Shown here piece after piece: positions 23,531 through 33,800 of a DNA stretch of 64,000 nt; the first letter of the stretch is position 1; every line of letters begins with the position of its first letter. The notes beneath the pieces were generated by a model. It saw only the letters and a list, made by a program, of their open reading frames with translations, made no database searches and was not told where the DNA came from. The stretch comes from Plantago ovata (lineage: Eukaryota > Streptophyta > Magnoliopsida > Lamiales > Plantaginaceae): contig CM051458.1 of the NCBI GenBank assembly GCA_028274465.1, positions 100,394,855 to 100,458,854 on the forward strand, read 5' to 3'. The position numbers and the translations under genes are program-made.

Positions 23531-24853
23531 TTACGCTCTGAAGTTTCTCCCGGTAAAAGTCTGACCGAATTGCCAATTGGACGGCACAATGTTGTTTGAA
23601 GTCGTACTGCGTCCATCGCTAGTCCTGACATGAAAGGAGAGCGATTGCCCTACCAAAACAGTGCTTGTTTGCCAGTTTTGACCCCAGTTCCTGTCCATCG
23701 CTATCCACCCGGTGGTATTCGATCCTTTCACAGAAACTTTTGCAATGTCTCCCGCACCAGCTACGTTGGTGATCAGTACCAAGTTGAAGTTAAGGAAACC
23801 GTTTATTGTAAATTTCATTCCACCCTTGTTGCGGCAAGGCACCCTGCATTACATTTTGTTAATGTGCGTTGATGAAGTCGACTGTACGTAAAATTGAAGA
23901 CACAATGAGTAACTAACCGGCGGTAAGAGACGGGTACAATGCCAGCCTGGTACTCAGCAATCTTAAGGAACATTGGCATTGCAAGATCAAAATGTGGGCG
24001 AGGCGGGTTGCACCAACCACCATTGTTGCTAGGCAGGGCGTAATTGGGTGGGCAGAAGTTCGTAGCAGTGACCAATATAGACGGACTGCCAGGGTGGCAC
24101 CAATGTGGATCATCTATGCATTTCAGCTCGAAGCAGGCTCCACAGGCCTGCCCACTGTTGAAAAGAGCAGTGCTCAATGCAGCATTGTTCACACCGTACC
24201 CCTGGCTGTACAAGTTTCCGTACCCACAAGCTCCACCTGTCACAACAGTTCATTTAGACTCAGATTTAGAGCATTTATTATTATTATGGTTCGGAGCTTA
24301 AATGAGACTATAAACATAAAACCCCAAAATAATCATCTTCCAAATTGAAGTCTCCAATGATTTGGAGCTTATTTGTGGGCCACATGTACTACATTACTAC
24401 TTCATTAACCAATCATATAAATAATAAATCATAAAATATTAATATGGAGCTCAATTGGAGCTACCCTTTTCCAAGGGCTACTATTTAGTAGCCCCACAAA
24501 AGTCTCCATGGGAGTTGTTTTTGAGCTTCTTTGGGGACTTAATTTGTACTTTAAGCCCAAAAAAAACATCCATAAGGAGTGCTCTTAGTTGTTAATTTGA
24601 TTTTTGGAATTTTGGCCTTTAGTACAAAATTTCACATAGTAGCATCAAATAAACAAAGAAAAGATACCGATACACAAGTACACCGTGTACAAATTGCACG
24701 TACCCATTGTTCCAGAAGCATCATTACCACCATAGAACGTAGCATGAGCCTTTTGCCACGGGCCGGGTGTGTACCGTCCCGGAGTCTTGGCTTGAGCAAA
24801 ACTGGCTATGAGCAAAACCACATTAGCAATGAAGTGAAAGCAAGAAAAGCCAT
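23531..24853 (-). CDS. Alpha-expansin with a one-base frame break in the signal-peptide exon
   Basis: Secreted wall-loosening protein (EXPA family). Exons: 24853-24704, 24236-23918, 23843-23531, with the two-intron layout usual for EXPA. The mature region has [53 protein letters not shown], the family HFD motif in [12 protein letters not shown], then [12 protein letters not shown], and a C-terminal Trp-rich CBM63-type domain ([16 protein letters not shown]). Introns 1 and 2 keep frame with each other. Exon 1 is 150 nt where 151 would be needed. From the ATG the frame runs [15 protein letters not shown] and stops, whereas the frame feeding PGPW reads [20 protein letters not shown] with no ATG, so one T in the TTTT run after ATGGC appears missing. 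It is either a pseudogene or null allele, or an error in the sequence. All other family residues look intact. Intron 1 carries a MITE. Confidence 0.9.
24269..24584. mobile_element. Tourist/PIF-Harbinger-like MITE, 316 bp, in expansin intron 1
   Basis: Flanked by TTA on both sides. The termini GAGCATTTATTATTATTATGG and CCATAAGGAGTGCTC are inverted repeats (GAGCACTCCTTATGG). A clear relative lies at 44828-45358, sharing ACCAATCA, AAAATATTAATAT, CTACTATTTAGTAG and TACTTTAAG in the same order. A 3 bp TTA/TAA duplication is typical of PIF/Harbinger. Confidence 0.85.
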
Positions 24854-25604
24854 TTTCTCTTGTTTATTTAGAGTGAGTTTCTAAGTGTGAAGGAAAAGAT
24901 TGGAGAGTGAGCCTACTTATATTGAGTTAAAGGGAGTTAAAGAGACGGTAAAAGGAAGATCATGAGGCATTTTATTTTAATGATCATTTCCTCCTAAATT
25001 AATGGGCAAAATCTGGCGGAAACTAATTAAACCTTTGTATACTTAATTTTGGACTATTTTGGCCTTGATGTGTGAAGACATTTCTCTTAGTGAAATGGGT
25101 ATTTTAGGGAAATCAAGATTTGGTGGTGTTGTGGAGATTAAGGAAGTAAATGTGGTTTAATTTGTTGGGGCCACGAAATATGAAACGGTTTTGCCAGTTT
25201 GCTTGAATTGAAAGTTGTGCCTATTTCAAGATTCTCATGCAAATATTCATTCAATCTTGTTCAGCATTTTGCCTATTAGTGCCAAGATATATATCTGCAT
25301 TTTCCAACAGTGACAGATTTGAGTTTTAACTTTTTAATTGCAGATTGCAATGCTCTCAACTACATACAGTCATGATTTGCTCTAAATTAGGCTTTTGACT
25401 TTTGTAAAAATAAATTAAATAAATTTGATGTAATTGTACTTAATTTTTACAATTGATTGAAACAGAGTTTGCCTCTTATGTTTAATGTAATTGATTGTGA
25501 TGTGAACTGTGATAGAGAAATTAATTTCATAATGCAATATCCAAAGTGACTAATACAAAGAAAGCTCAAATTGTGAGGCAAACGTAGAAGTTGAGCACGT
25601 ATAC

Positions 25605-25677
25605 GACTCTGTGGCCCAATGGATAAGGCGCTGGTCTACGAAACCAGAGATTCTGGGTTCGATCCCCAGCAGAGTCG
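25605..25677 (+). tRNA. tRNA-Arg(ACG), copy 1
   Basis: A 73 nt gene with a perfect cloverleaf: acceptor stem GACTCTG/CAGAGTC with discriminator G; D-arm GCCCAATGGATAAGGC; anticodon stem CTGGT/ACCAG around loop CTACGAA, anticodon ACG (I34 decodes CGN); T-arm CTGGGTTCGATCCCCAG carrying the B box. No intron. A TTTTT run starts directly at the 3' end, a good Pol III terminator. Confidence 0.98.
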
Positions 25678-26868
25678 TTTTTCAGTTTTTTACTTTTTTC
25701 CTGTTCTTTAAAATGCTAGAATAATGTTTCTTCAAAATACTAGAATAATGTTTGGAATCCGGTATATTCTTCATATTAAAATTTTTGGGTTCAATCCCAA
25801 ATATTTTACTCTTCAAAATGCTACTCTTGAGTTTTTTTATTTTTCATCGCCCTCACCAAAAAGCTACTAGTATGTTTGGGAATCCTAGGTATAGTAAATT
25901 ATTTTCCGTCATATTATAATTTTTGGGTTCCGTCCCCAAAAGAATTTACTATTAAAAAGTTAAAAAGGTCATTTCCTTCGTTCCTTCAAAAGTTTCTTAT
26001 TACTATTGTCAAAACAATTTTTTTAAATAATTTTAAATCTATAAAAATTTGAAAAAAAGAAAATGTGAATAATTTATGTGCACAATAATCTAAATTTCAA
26101 GTTTATTACCCTAAAAAAAAAAATCAAAATTTACCTATTTTTAATTATTATTTAAAAGGAGTTTTAGAGAAAATAGATGGAGTATAATAATGTATGGAAA
26201 TTGGGATATGATATTGTTTTTTTGTCCATATGATATTGTCTTACTGTTACTGTTACATGTAACAACCTTCCAGTTTCCCACTTCGAAATGAAGTTTAATG
26301 TTTGGGATGGTCCATTGTTTTCCCTCATGATATATGATTTTCGACACTCGAAAGCTTACATGTACGACTTTGTGGCCCAGTAGACCGGAGTCAGTTTTCA
26401 ATTTTTTTTTCAAACGTATACTATAATGTTTGAGATGGTCTATTGTTTTCTCTCTCTATTTTTGGGTTCGGTCGTCTTACATGGAACAAATTTTCATTTT
26501 TTCTCTTCGAAATGCGATAATGATTGAGATGGTATATTGTTTTCCCTCACTATATAATTTTTGGGTTTGACCCCAAAAAACTTACATGTAACACTTCATA
26601 AACAACTTTGTAATCCAACAAATCATATCATAGTTGAATTTTTCAATTTTTCCTCTTCAAAAGTATAATGTCCGATGCAGTATATGACTATTGTTTTCCT
26701 CCTCCATAGAATTTTGGGTTCCATCCCCAAAACTGTTACACGTAAAAGATTTTCCTCTTCGAAATGCTATAATGTTTGGGATGGTACATTGTGCTACCTC
26801 ACTATGTAATTTTTGGGTTCTTTGTTTATTTGAAAAATAAACACATTACATTTTGTATGATAAAAGAG
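25678..26868 (+). repeat. Degenerate array of tRNA T-arm plus 3'-flank modules between two tRNA-Arg genes
   Basis: About eight modules, 100-150 bp apart where intact. Each has ATAATGTTTGRGATGGT-like sequence, TTGTTTTCCCTCA, TATATAATTTT, and then a T-arm-like hairpin: TTGGGTTCAATCCCAA (25785), TTGGGTTCCGTCCCCAA (25923), TTGGGTTCGGTC (26462), TTGGGTTTGACCCCAA (26561), TTGGGTTCCATCCCCAA (26714) and TTTGGGTTC (26812). TTACATGTAAC and TTTTCCTCTTCGAAATGCT follow most of them. The two real tRNAs show the same order (T-arm, T-run, CTGTTCTTTAAAATGCT). I infer repeated tandem duplication of a tRNA gene with its flank, followed by loss of the 5' tRNA halves. Confidence 0.7.
26366..26393 (+). pseudogene. 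Truncated tRNA-Arg remnant inside the array
   Basis: GACTTTGTGGCCCAGTAGAC keeps the first 14 bases of the tRNA (GACTCTGTGGCCCA with one change), then runs straight into CCGGAGTC, which resembles the 3' acceptor end. D-loop, anticodon and T-arm are missing. It shows that whole tRNA copies once existed in the array. Confidence 0.7.
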
Positions 26869-26941
26869 GACTCTGTGGCCCAATGGATAAGGCGCTGGTC
26901 TACGAAACCAGAGATTCTGGGTTCGATCCCCAGCAGAGTCG
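26869..26941 (+). tRNA. tRNA-Arg(ACG), copy 2
   Basis: Identical over all 73 nt to the copy 1264 bp upstream, although the flanks differ. The 3' side lacks an immediate T-run; the first TTTT is about 31 bp downstream (26972), so the primary transcript would be longer. The immediate 5' flank (AAAAGAG) is unlike copy 1. Confidence 0.98.
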
Positions 26942-27896
26942 TATAATTATGGTCCTCGAAATTATGTAGTGTTTTAGATAGTATAGTGTTCCCTTTATAT
27001 AATTTTTGCATTTTTTTTCCTCAGTAGTTCTTCAGTTTTTTCTCCACGTCTTAGTTGCATTGTATTCGAATAGTATATACGTCAAGTCGTCAAGTTGAGT
27101 CGAACAGCATATTAGTTAAGCTATAATTGATGGCACTCTGTTTCTACATCTCAAAAAAAAAGTAATGTTTCTACATCTCTCTGTCCCAACATTCACTACT
27201 TGCCCACTTTCCCTTTTCTCAAGGATGAAGACTTCATAGTAGGTATTACTGAACTTTCTAGTTCAGAATATATTAGTGTATTGCATTACATTCGAATACA
27301 ATTCAATGACGGACATGAAAAGTATCATCCCCCAGAAAATGAAAATGATCTATTCAATGCTGTAAATTGCATTACATTCGCAGGCAATGTAAAAATTTCA
27401 GACACCAAAATTCTGAACAAGTTAACAGCTCACAGCAGTGAACAGAATAAACTAAATTTGTCAAAATGCCACTGTACTGGTACACAAATATTTAACTCAG
27501 ACAACTATTTAGCTAAATGCTATTCATATTAGACTATGAGATATTACAACAGAAATTCGAGTAACTTATTGATTTCCTATACATATAGTTCGAGTATTCT
27601 AAATTTCTGCACCCCCTACAAAGGGGAAAAAAAAAAGTACGATAAATATATGTTATCCTGTCCAGAGTAACAACATTTGTATCTTCTCTAATTTTATTCC
27701 TTGTATTCATGACTGGCACATTCTGGCTTTCCAGTGCCAGGCACGGTCCAACTTTGGGCCATCATTGTTAAGAGTACCGGTAGAATAACGGGCAACTCTT
27801 GAATGCTCTTAGTACCCAGAATGCTTTAAGGAATTTAATATGCATAAGTATATAGTATATCTCCCTCTTAACAGCAAAGTCCTGTTCGCCCTAAAG
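26942..27896. other. Spacer between tRNA copy 2 and the ABCD1 stop codon
   Basis: It opens with one more array-like piece (GATAGTATAGTGTTCCC, TATATAATTTTTG, about 26976-27008). The rest is AT-rich, and the part nearest ABCD1 is probably its 3' UTR. A 110-codon plus-strand frame at 27200-27532 shows no family resemblance or coding bias that I can see. Confidence 0.45.
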
Positions 27897-30800
27897 TTAT
27901 TGCTGAATAGTTCGGAGTTCCCATTTCCCCTCACCGTCAATTAATCGCAACTCAACTGAATGGAAAGGTATCAAAGCAGGACGCTGCACATAGTAGACAA
28001 AAACTTGTGTTAGAGACTCAATACGTATGAAATGGGAAGAGAAAACTTTATTGGATGCACTCGTATAGCTGAAAATGTAGCCAACAATGGGCCAATTAGC
28101 TGCTATGTACCTGAGAGGATGTTATAACTGTGATCCCAGAATCATTTGCGAGTCTATAAAGGTGCTCCTCAACATCCACACTGGTAGCACTGTATAGCAA
28201 AGGAAAGAAAGGATATCGATAGGAGATGAGTGGGGTTTCCATTTAACTAAAACGGGGAAAGAAAAGAAAACGAAAAAAAAGAGGGAAAAAGTGCTTTGCT
28301 TACTTGGTGCATTCATCAAGGACCGCGAACTGAGGTTTGTGAAAGAACAATCGCGCCTGGCAAATTGGAAAAGGTGATATTTATTAGTGAAACTTACTAG
28401 AAGATGGCAGATAAGCTGTTGACAAGAGATTGTAGATATTATTCCATGAACTTACCATGCCTAGACGCTGTTGTTCTCCAAGGGATAAAATGTCTTCCCA
28501 GTTCTGGCTAGTATCCCATCCACCTTCTCTTTCCAAGAGATAAAGCAATTTAACATTCTCAAGGATAGTTTTCAGATGCGCATCTAAGATGTTAGAAGTA
28601 CTGGCTTCTTCAAGACCTGGATATAGAGAATAGGACCATCCAATTAGGGTGGAAATGGAAATGCAGAATAATATAAATGGAACAGAGACAATAGTTAAAA
28701 GAAACGCTCATCCCCACACCCGAGTAAATAATTTGGAACTGGAGTTGAAGAAGCAACAGTTAAATCCTATTGGAAAAGAAACTCACATGCATTACTTGGG
28801 TGTAAGGTCTGCATGTGAGTTTGTCTTTAAAAGAATAAAGTAAGAAAAGGAAAATTTTCATTGCTAGGGTCTGCAGTAAACTAAACCTCGAAGACTCAAT
28901 ATGGTACAAGATGCAACGAAGAAAGTTATATCTGATTTATTCAAAATGAATATTATTGCTGGAAAATGTAAAACGGTGGGTTCTTAAAGAAAATATTTTG
29001 GTCACACACGAGATGTGCAACTCCTGGATCCAGAGGGGATTGTGTTCAGTGAAATAATTACTACACCCCTGAGATATAGCTATTTAGTATAATTAGCACT
29101 CCACCCCTCCCCTCCCCCAAACAAAAAGAAAAAGGCCCTCACTCACCAAGAAAAGAAAAGAAAGAGGGAAAGGACGAACATTTACCTTCAAGGGGCAATC
29201 TGGATGCCCTTATCTTTGCTTCCTCCAAAGAGAGAGGATATATAATTTGATCTCTTAGGGTGCCTAAGCACGTGTAAGGTCGCTGAGGCACATAGAAGAG
29301 ACGGCATCTAGGTTCAGAATCAACCTTTTGTTGCGGTATAATGAGTCTTCCATCAATAACAGGCCAAAGACCTCGAAGGACTCTGAAGATGGAACTTTTC
29401 CCACTCCCATTTGGTCCTGTAACGAAGATAATAATCAATTTTAAAAAGAAACTCAATCCTTAATACATGCATAAGCAAAGATGACAATCAACCAACCAGT
29501 TACAAGCAAGCTTTTTCCTGGAACAATATCACATGTCAATTGCCTAGCCAACAGTTTCTGACTCGGTGTGATAATATCCACTTTGGAGAAAGATATCATG
29601 TCATCAGAGAGAGAGTTAGACCGTGAAGATGACTCATCGCCAAGTCCTGACAAGAAACAACCTTGTTAGCCAGAAAACGAACTTTTGGATGTCAGCAGTA
29701 AGAGAAAAAGCAAAGCAATTTGTAATTAGAAGCCAAATGAAACTCTGTGATACAGTATACAGTTACAGAACAAATTAACCAATCCTTGTCTGGCACCTAT
29801 ACTTTGCTCCTTGACTTGTTGATAAATGTTTACTTTACTATCTAGAAGTACTTATAATGTCTCCAGGTAATCGAAAAACTATGATGTTATTTTCCATGAG
29901 GCCATGACAACCAAGTTTGTTGAATTAGACTAAAAATGTGTTGGACAATATGACATTCCAGAATAATGTCGAAAATTCAGAAGTGTTTAAATCGCAAGTA
30001 GCTGTATTAACATGCAGCAATTTAACCTTATGTAAAAGTGTGCATGAACACTGATACTATGTGTTAGTGAAATCATATGAGCTGGCTACACATCATTGGC
30101 CAAGAAGACACTGAGTTAACATCATACATTTCAAACTCATGAACCCGCACATGCCATGTTTGAAAGGACAAATGCAAACCTAGAGTTGAAAAAACATAAG
30201 AGAAAGAACAATGAATCCCAAGGCCAAGAGTGTTGAGCAAAACGAGGTCAAAATTGCAAGAGCAATCTTGTAACAAAAAAAGAATGAGTTGAGCAATAGA
30301 GAACTTTCATATTGGAAGACATTCTAAAATGAATGAGCACAAAAAAATCTGTTTACGAAAGCAACAATATAATATCACAAAAGAACAAGGTAATGTTAGA
30401 ATAAACTAAAAGATAATTACCGACCATGTTGAGCAGAATCCAGAAGCTCGTCAAGCTCAAAAATACGATTGATACCACCAGAGAGCTCAAGGAATTTTCT
30501 GTGTAGCTCAAGAATATCACCAAATGCCAAGAAGCTTTGAGATACAACAGATGCTAAGAAACGCAACGCATGTGCAAGTTCACCTGTGATACAAATCATT
30601 GTAGACATAAATATTAGGGCCCTAAATATTATTTATGAAATGCATGAACTAAAATTTCGATAATAAGTTTGCAAAGATTGTCAATACCTTGAGTTGAAGT
30701 CAAGGCCCGATCACCTTGGTGCTCAATGGCATACAGCAAGCTCAATCCCCAGGTTACATTGTGGGGAAGTTGTTTTGTGATGAAGTCGTCTAGTATGCCA

Positions 30801-33800
30801 AATAGCCATCTCTTCTTGAGCAAAAACATTGAATGACTGAAAAGTTCTCCAAACCTGGACTCAATCATCTGCAATAAAAGACTATTCGTTATTAAAATAA
30901 CATAATAATAAAAGACAAAGCAGGGACAATAAAATTGATCAAGAAGGTAAAGTACTAAATAACATTAGTAGCTATCAAGTTGCTGGTTGTAATAATGTAA
31001 AAGTTGAGGCATATGAGATGGTGTTCTCCAAGCATTAGTCGATTTACGGCAAGTGACAAATCAAAATTGCAGAGTGAGGACAAATAATATGAGTATATAA
31101 GAAAGGGCATGTAAAGAGAAAGCTACATGATATGATTAGAACAGCACTAATGTTATAATACCTCTTTCTCTCTAGCACCGCCACCAAAGAAAGCAACAGA
31201 TTCTGCATGTGTGCGCAATCTCTCATGCATATACCTAATAAGAAAATTAAAATCATAATAATCAACAAAAGAAAGAAAAGAAAAGAAAAACCATAGCCTC
31301 AAGTTGACTATCAAATCAGTATATCTTGTGTATTGAAGCACCAAATATGTAAGGACCTAAAAGTTCCCTCGAGCTGTTGCTCACGACTTGTAAGGCCCCC
31401 GAAATCGGGCGTAACGGTCCTTAGAAAACCCAACCCCAGTAACATGTAAGCATACAAAATAGAAACTCCTCTCCGACCAGTTAATAGCTTCATTCTCCAG
31501 GTGAACCTGAAATAGAAACATTTGAGGTCGTCAGAGCTCATTGAATAATTCCATGAACAAATTAATAAATTGCAAGTGGGTTATCCACCACATAAGCAAG
31601 TAGGGGGTTTAGGTAATGGAGATGGTTGTCACCCATTGTCCAATCCATTTTTTCAGACTCACCATAAAATATCAACAGTTGGCTTTACCATTCCAGTGAC
31701 CATTCCAGACAAATCTGTGGTTAACTTCTCCAAGTCTTGCGTCAGTCTTTGGTCAGCATCAACTTTTCCGCTTGACATATGAAGAACCTACAAAACAATC
31801 ATGGGCTGTTAATTCCTTAGTTTCTGTCAGTGGTACTCCTATACGAAGTAGCATGAGAAAGTTGCTAGTTTTAATTGAGGTTAAACAAATTCCAGAATCC
31901 CATTTTAAGCAGATCTAAAGATGTTCACTAGGCAAGCGAAGTACAGGCAACCTAAAGTCAAAACATGAACATTCATTGCTTGGAGCTGAATATGAGGTTG
32001 TTTTACATTTCAAATAACAGAGATACATCTATCCAACTCCATTTGCTCCAAAAAAATTCAGCTCCTGCATGCTTTGTGGAAATTCACCAGTTTGTGCCAT
32101 TACCCAAAACAACTTAATGATGTAACAATTTCAACTTTCAAAAAGTTCAGATTAAAGGGTAAGGGTATAAATGAAGGGTAAAAGCTAAGTCCTCCTGGCT
32201 CTGTGGAGGTCAGGGGAGAGTTGGTGTATCCGTGTATGTGCTTAGCCTTACAGTAGCAAAGTATGTGTTTTGGGAATCGAACTGTGGGCTGTTCAACAGG
32301 CAGAGAACTCAAAACGGTACAGAAAGATGTGGGGGGGGGGGGGGTAATATCATGAAATTGGCAACACATAAAAGATGTTCATATTTAACTCGTGATATGA
32401 TTCAGTACCTTATAATATGCATTCTTCCTCAAGTAGTTCTTAAGTAGGTGCTTGGTTAGACGAATCCTCCATCCAAGTGCAAGCAAAGTTGTCAGGTGCC
32501 TATAAAGATAGTAAATGGATTACAAGTTACGCTGGAAGAAATGTGGACACAGGATCTTCAATTTCAATGACAAATATTGATTATTTCAAGCATATCCAGA
32601 ATATGTCCAGACCAAAGAAACTTTCATTCGTAAGTTTCAGGCAAAAAGAAACTTAATAACCTATACCTAGAATATTCAAAAGCCAGAAAGATACATAAAT
32701 CGTAATACCTAGTGTTATAAAATACGTATGTGATAAACAACCAGAAACGGAAACAAAAATAACTTTCTTAGATACATCAATAATTTAAACAGAAGCTGTG
32801 AATTATGCTATGACATGCGTCAAGTACGTTTAAGCGCACCAGACACTGGTCTTACGGGAGTTTCTAAAACAAAAGTTTAGGCACAAAAAACTCAGTTTCT
32901 AGACTAGTAGTATTGCAGAAATCGCCACAAACTGAAGTTGACAAAAACTATTAAAAATACATCCGACGTATCAAATATAATTTGGTACGTTGAGAGTTGC
33001 TTAGAAAGAAGTCACTACGAACAATGCTGCTAAGTCAAGTGAATTGTTCAATGGCAGACAGACAGACAACATATTGATGATGTAATTCTACACAACAAAT
33101 TCAACAAAAATATAGCGCACCCAACACAGCCAATCCAGCATGTACAACTTTCTGCATATTTTGTTTTGACACAGAATATGTAGGACATGCTTTACATATT
33201 CATTGCATAGATTCCTAATGAAGGAGTATCATTATGGGTGCGCTACCACGGGGAAGTGGGGTTCATAGAAGTAACTTAACAAAATTCCATTTTGGAGATA
33301 TTGGGACTGTGTTATGGATTGTAAATATTGAAAGGACAAAATTTCAAATTCTCGACGACATCAGAATCTCACATGTAATATTTCGGGAGTTGGCAACTAG
33401 ACATTGAAGGATTTGTGTATGTTGACATGATATTTCAAAGATAAGTACTGAACATTATTTGCGAAGAGCCGAAGACACTATTACATGAAACTAGAACCTT
33501 TCAGAAATTACCTCAGTGACGGTGCCACGAAGGAGGATGCAGCACTTTGGAGAACACTAATGCCAATTAATTTGATGAAGGCTGCCTTATCTTGCTCCAG
33601 AACATACTTGACAGTTGTCCCTGATAACCATTATGCTAACGCTTGAGTATAGAATCATATATAAAGAAACCATATCTCAAACAAACAACAGAACATACCA
33701 TTTAAAGAAGCGATGCGGTCTGATATCCAAGTCCTGGACAATACCAGCACAGCAACTGCAAGGAGTTGGATCCCTTGTTTATCAAGCAGTGTGGGTACCT

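Noticed and set aside
27200-27532. 110-codon plus-strand frame between the tRNA array and ABCD1
   Set aside because: No resemblance to any family, no promoter, and a composition like surrounding AT-rich DNA. It probably overlaps the ABCD1 3' region.
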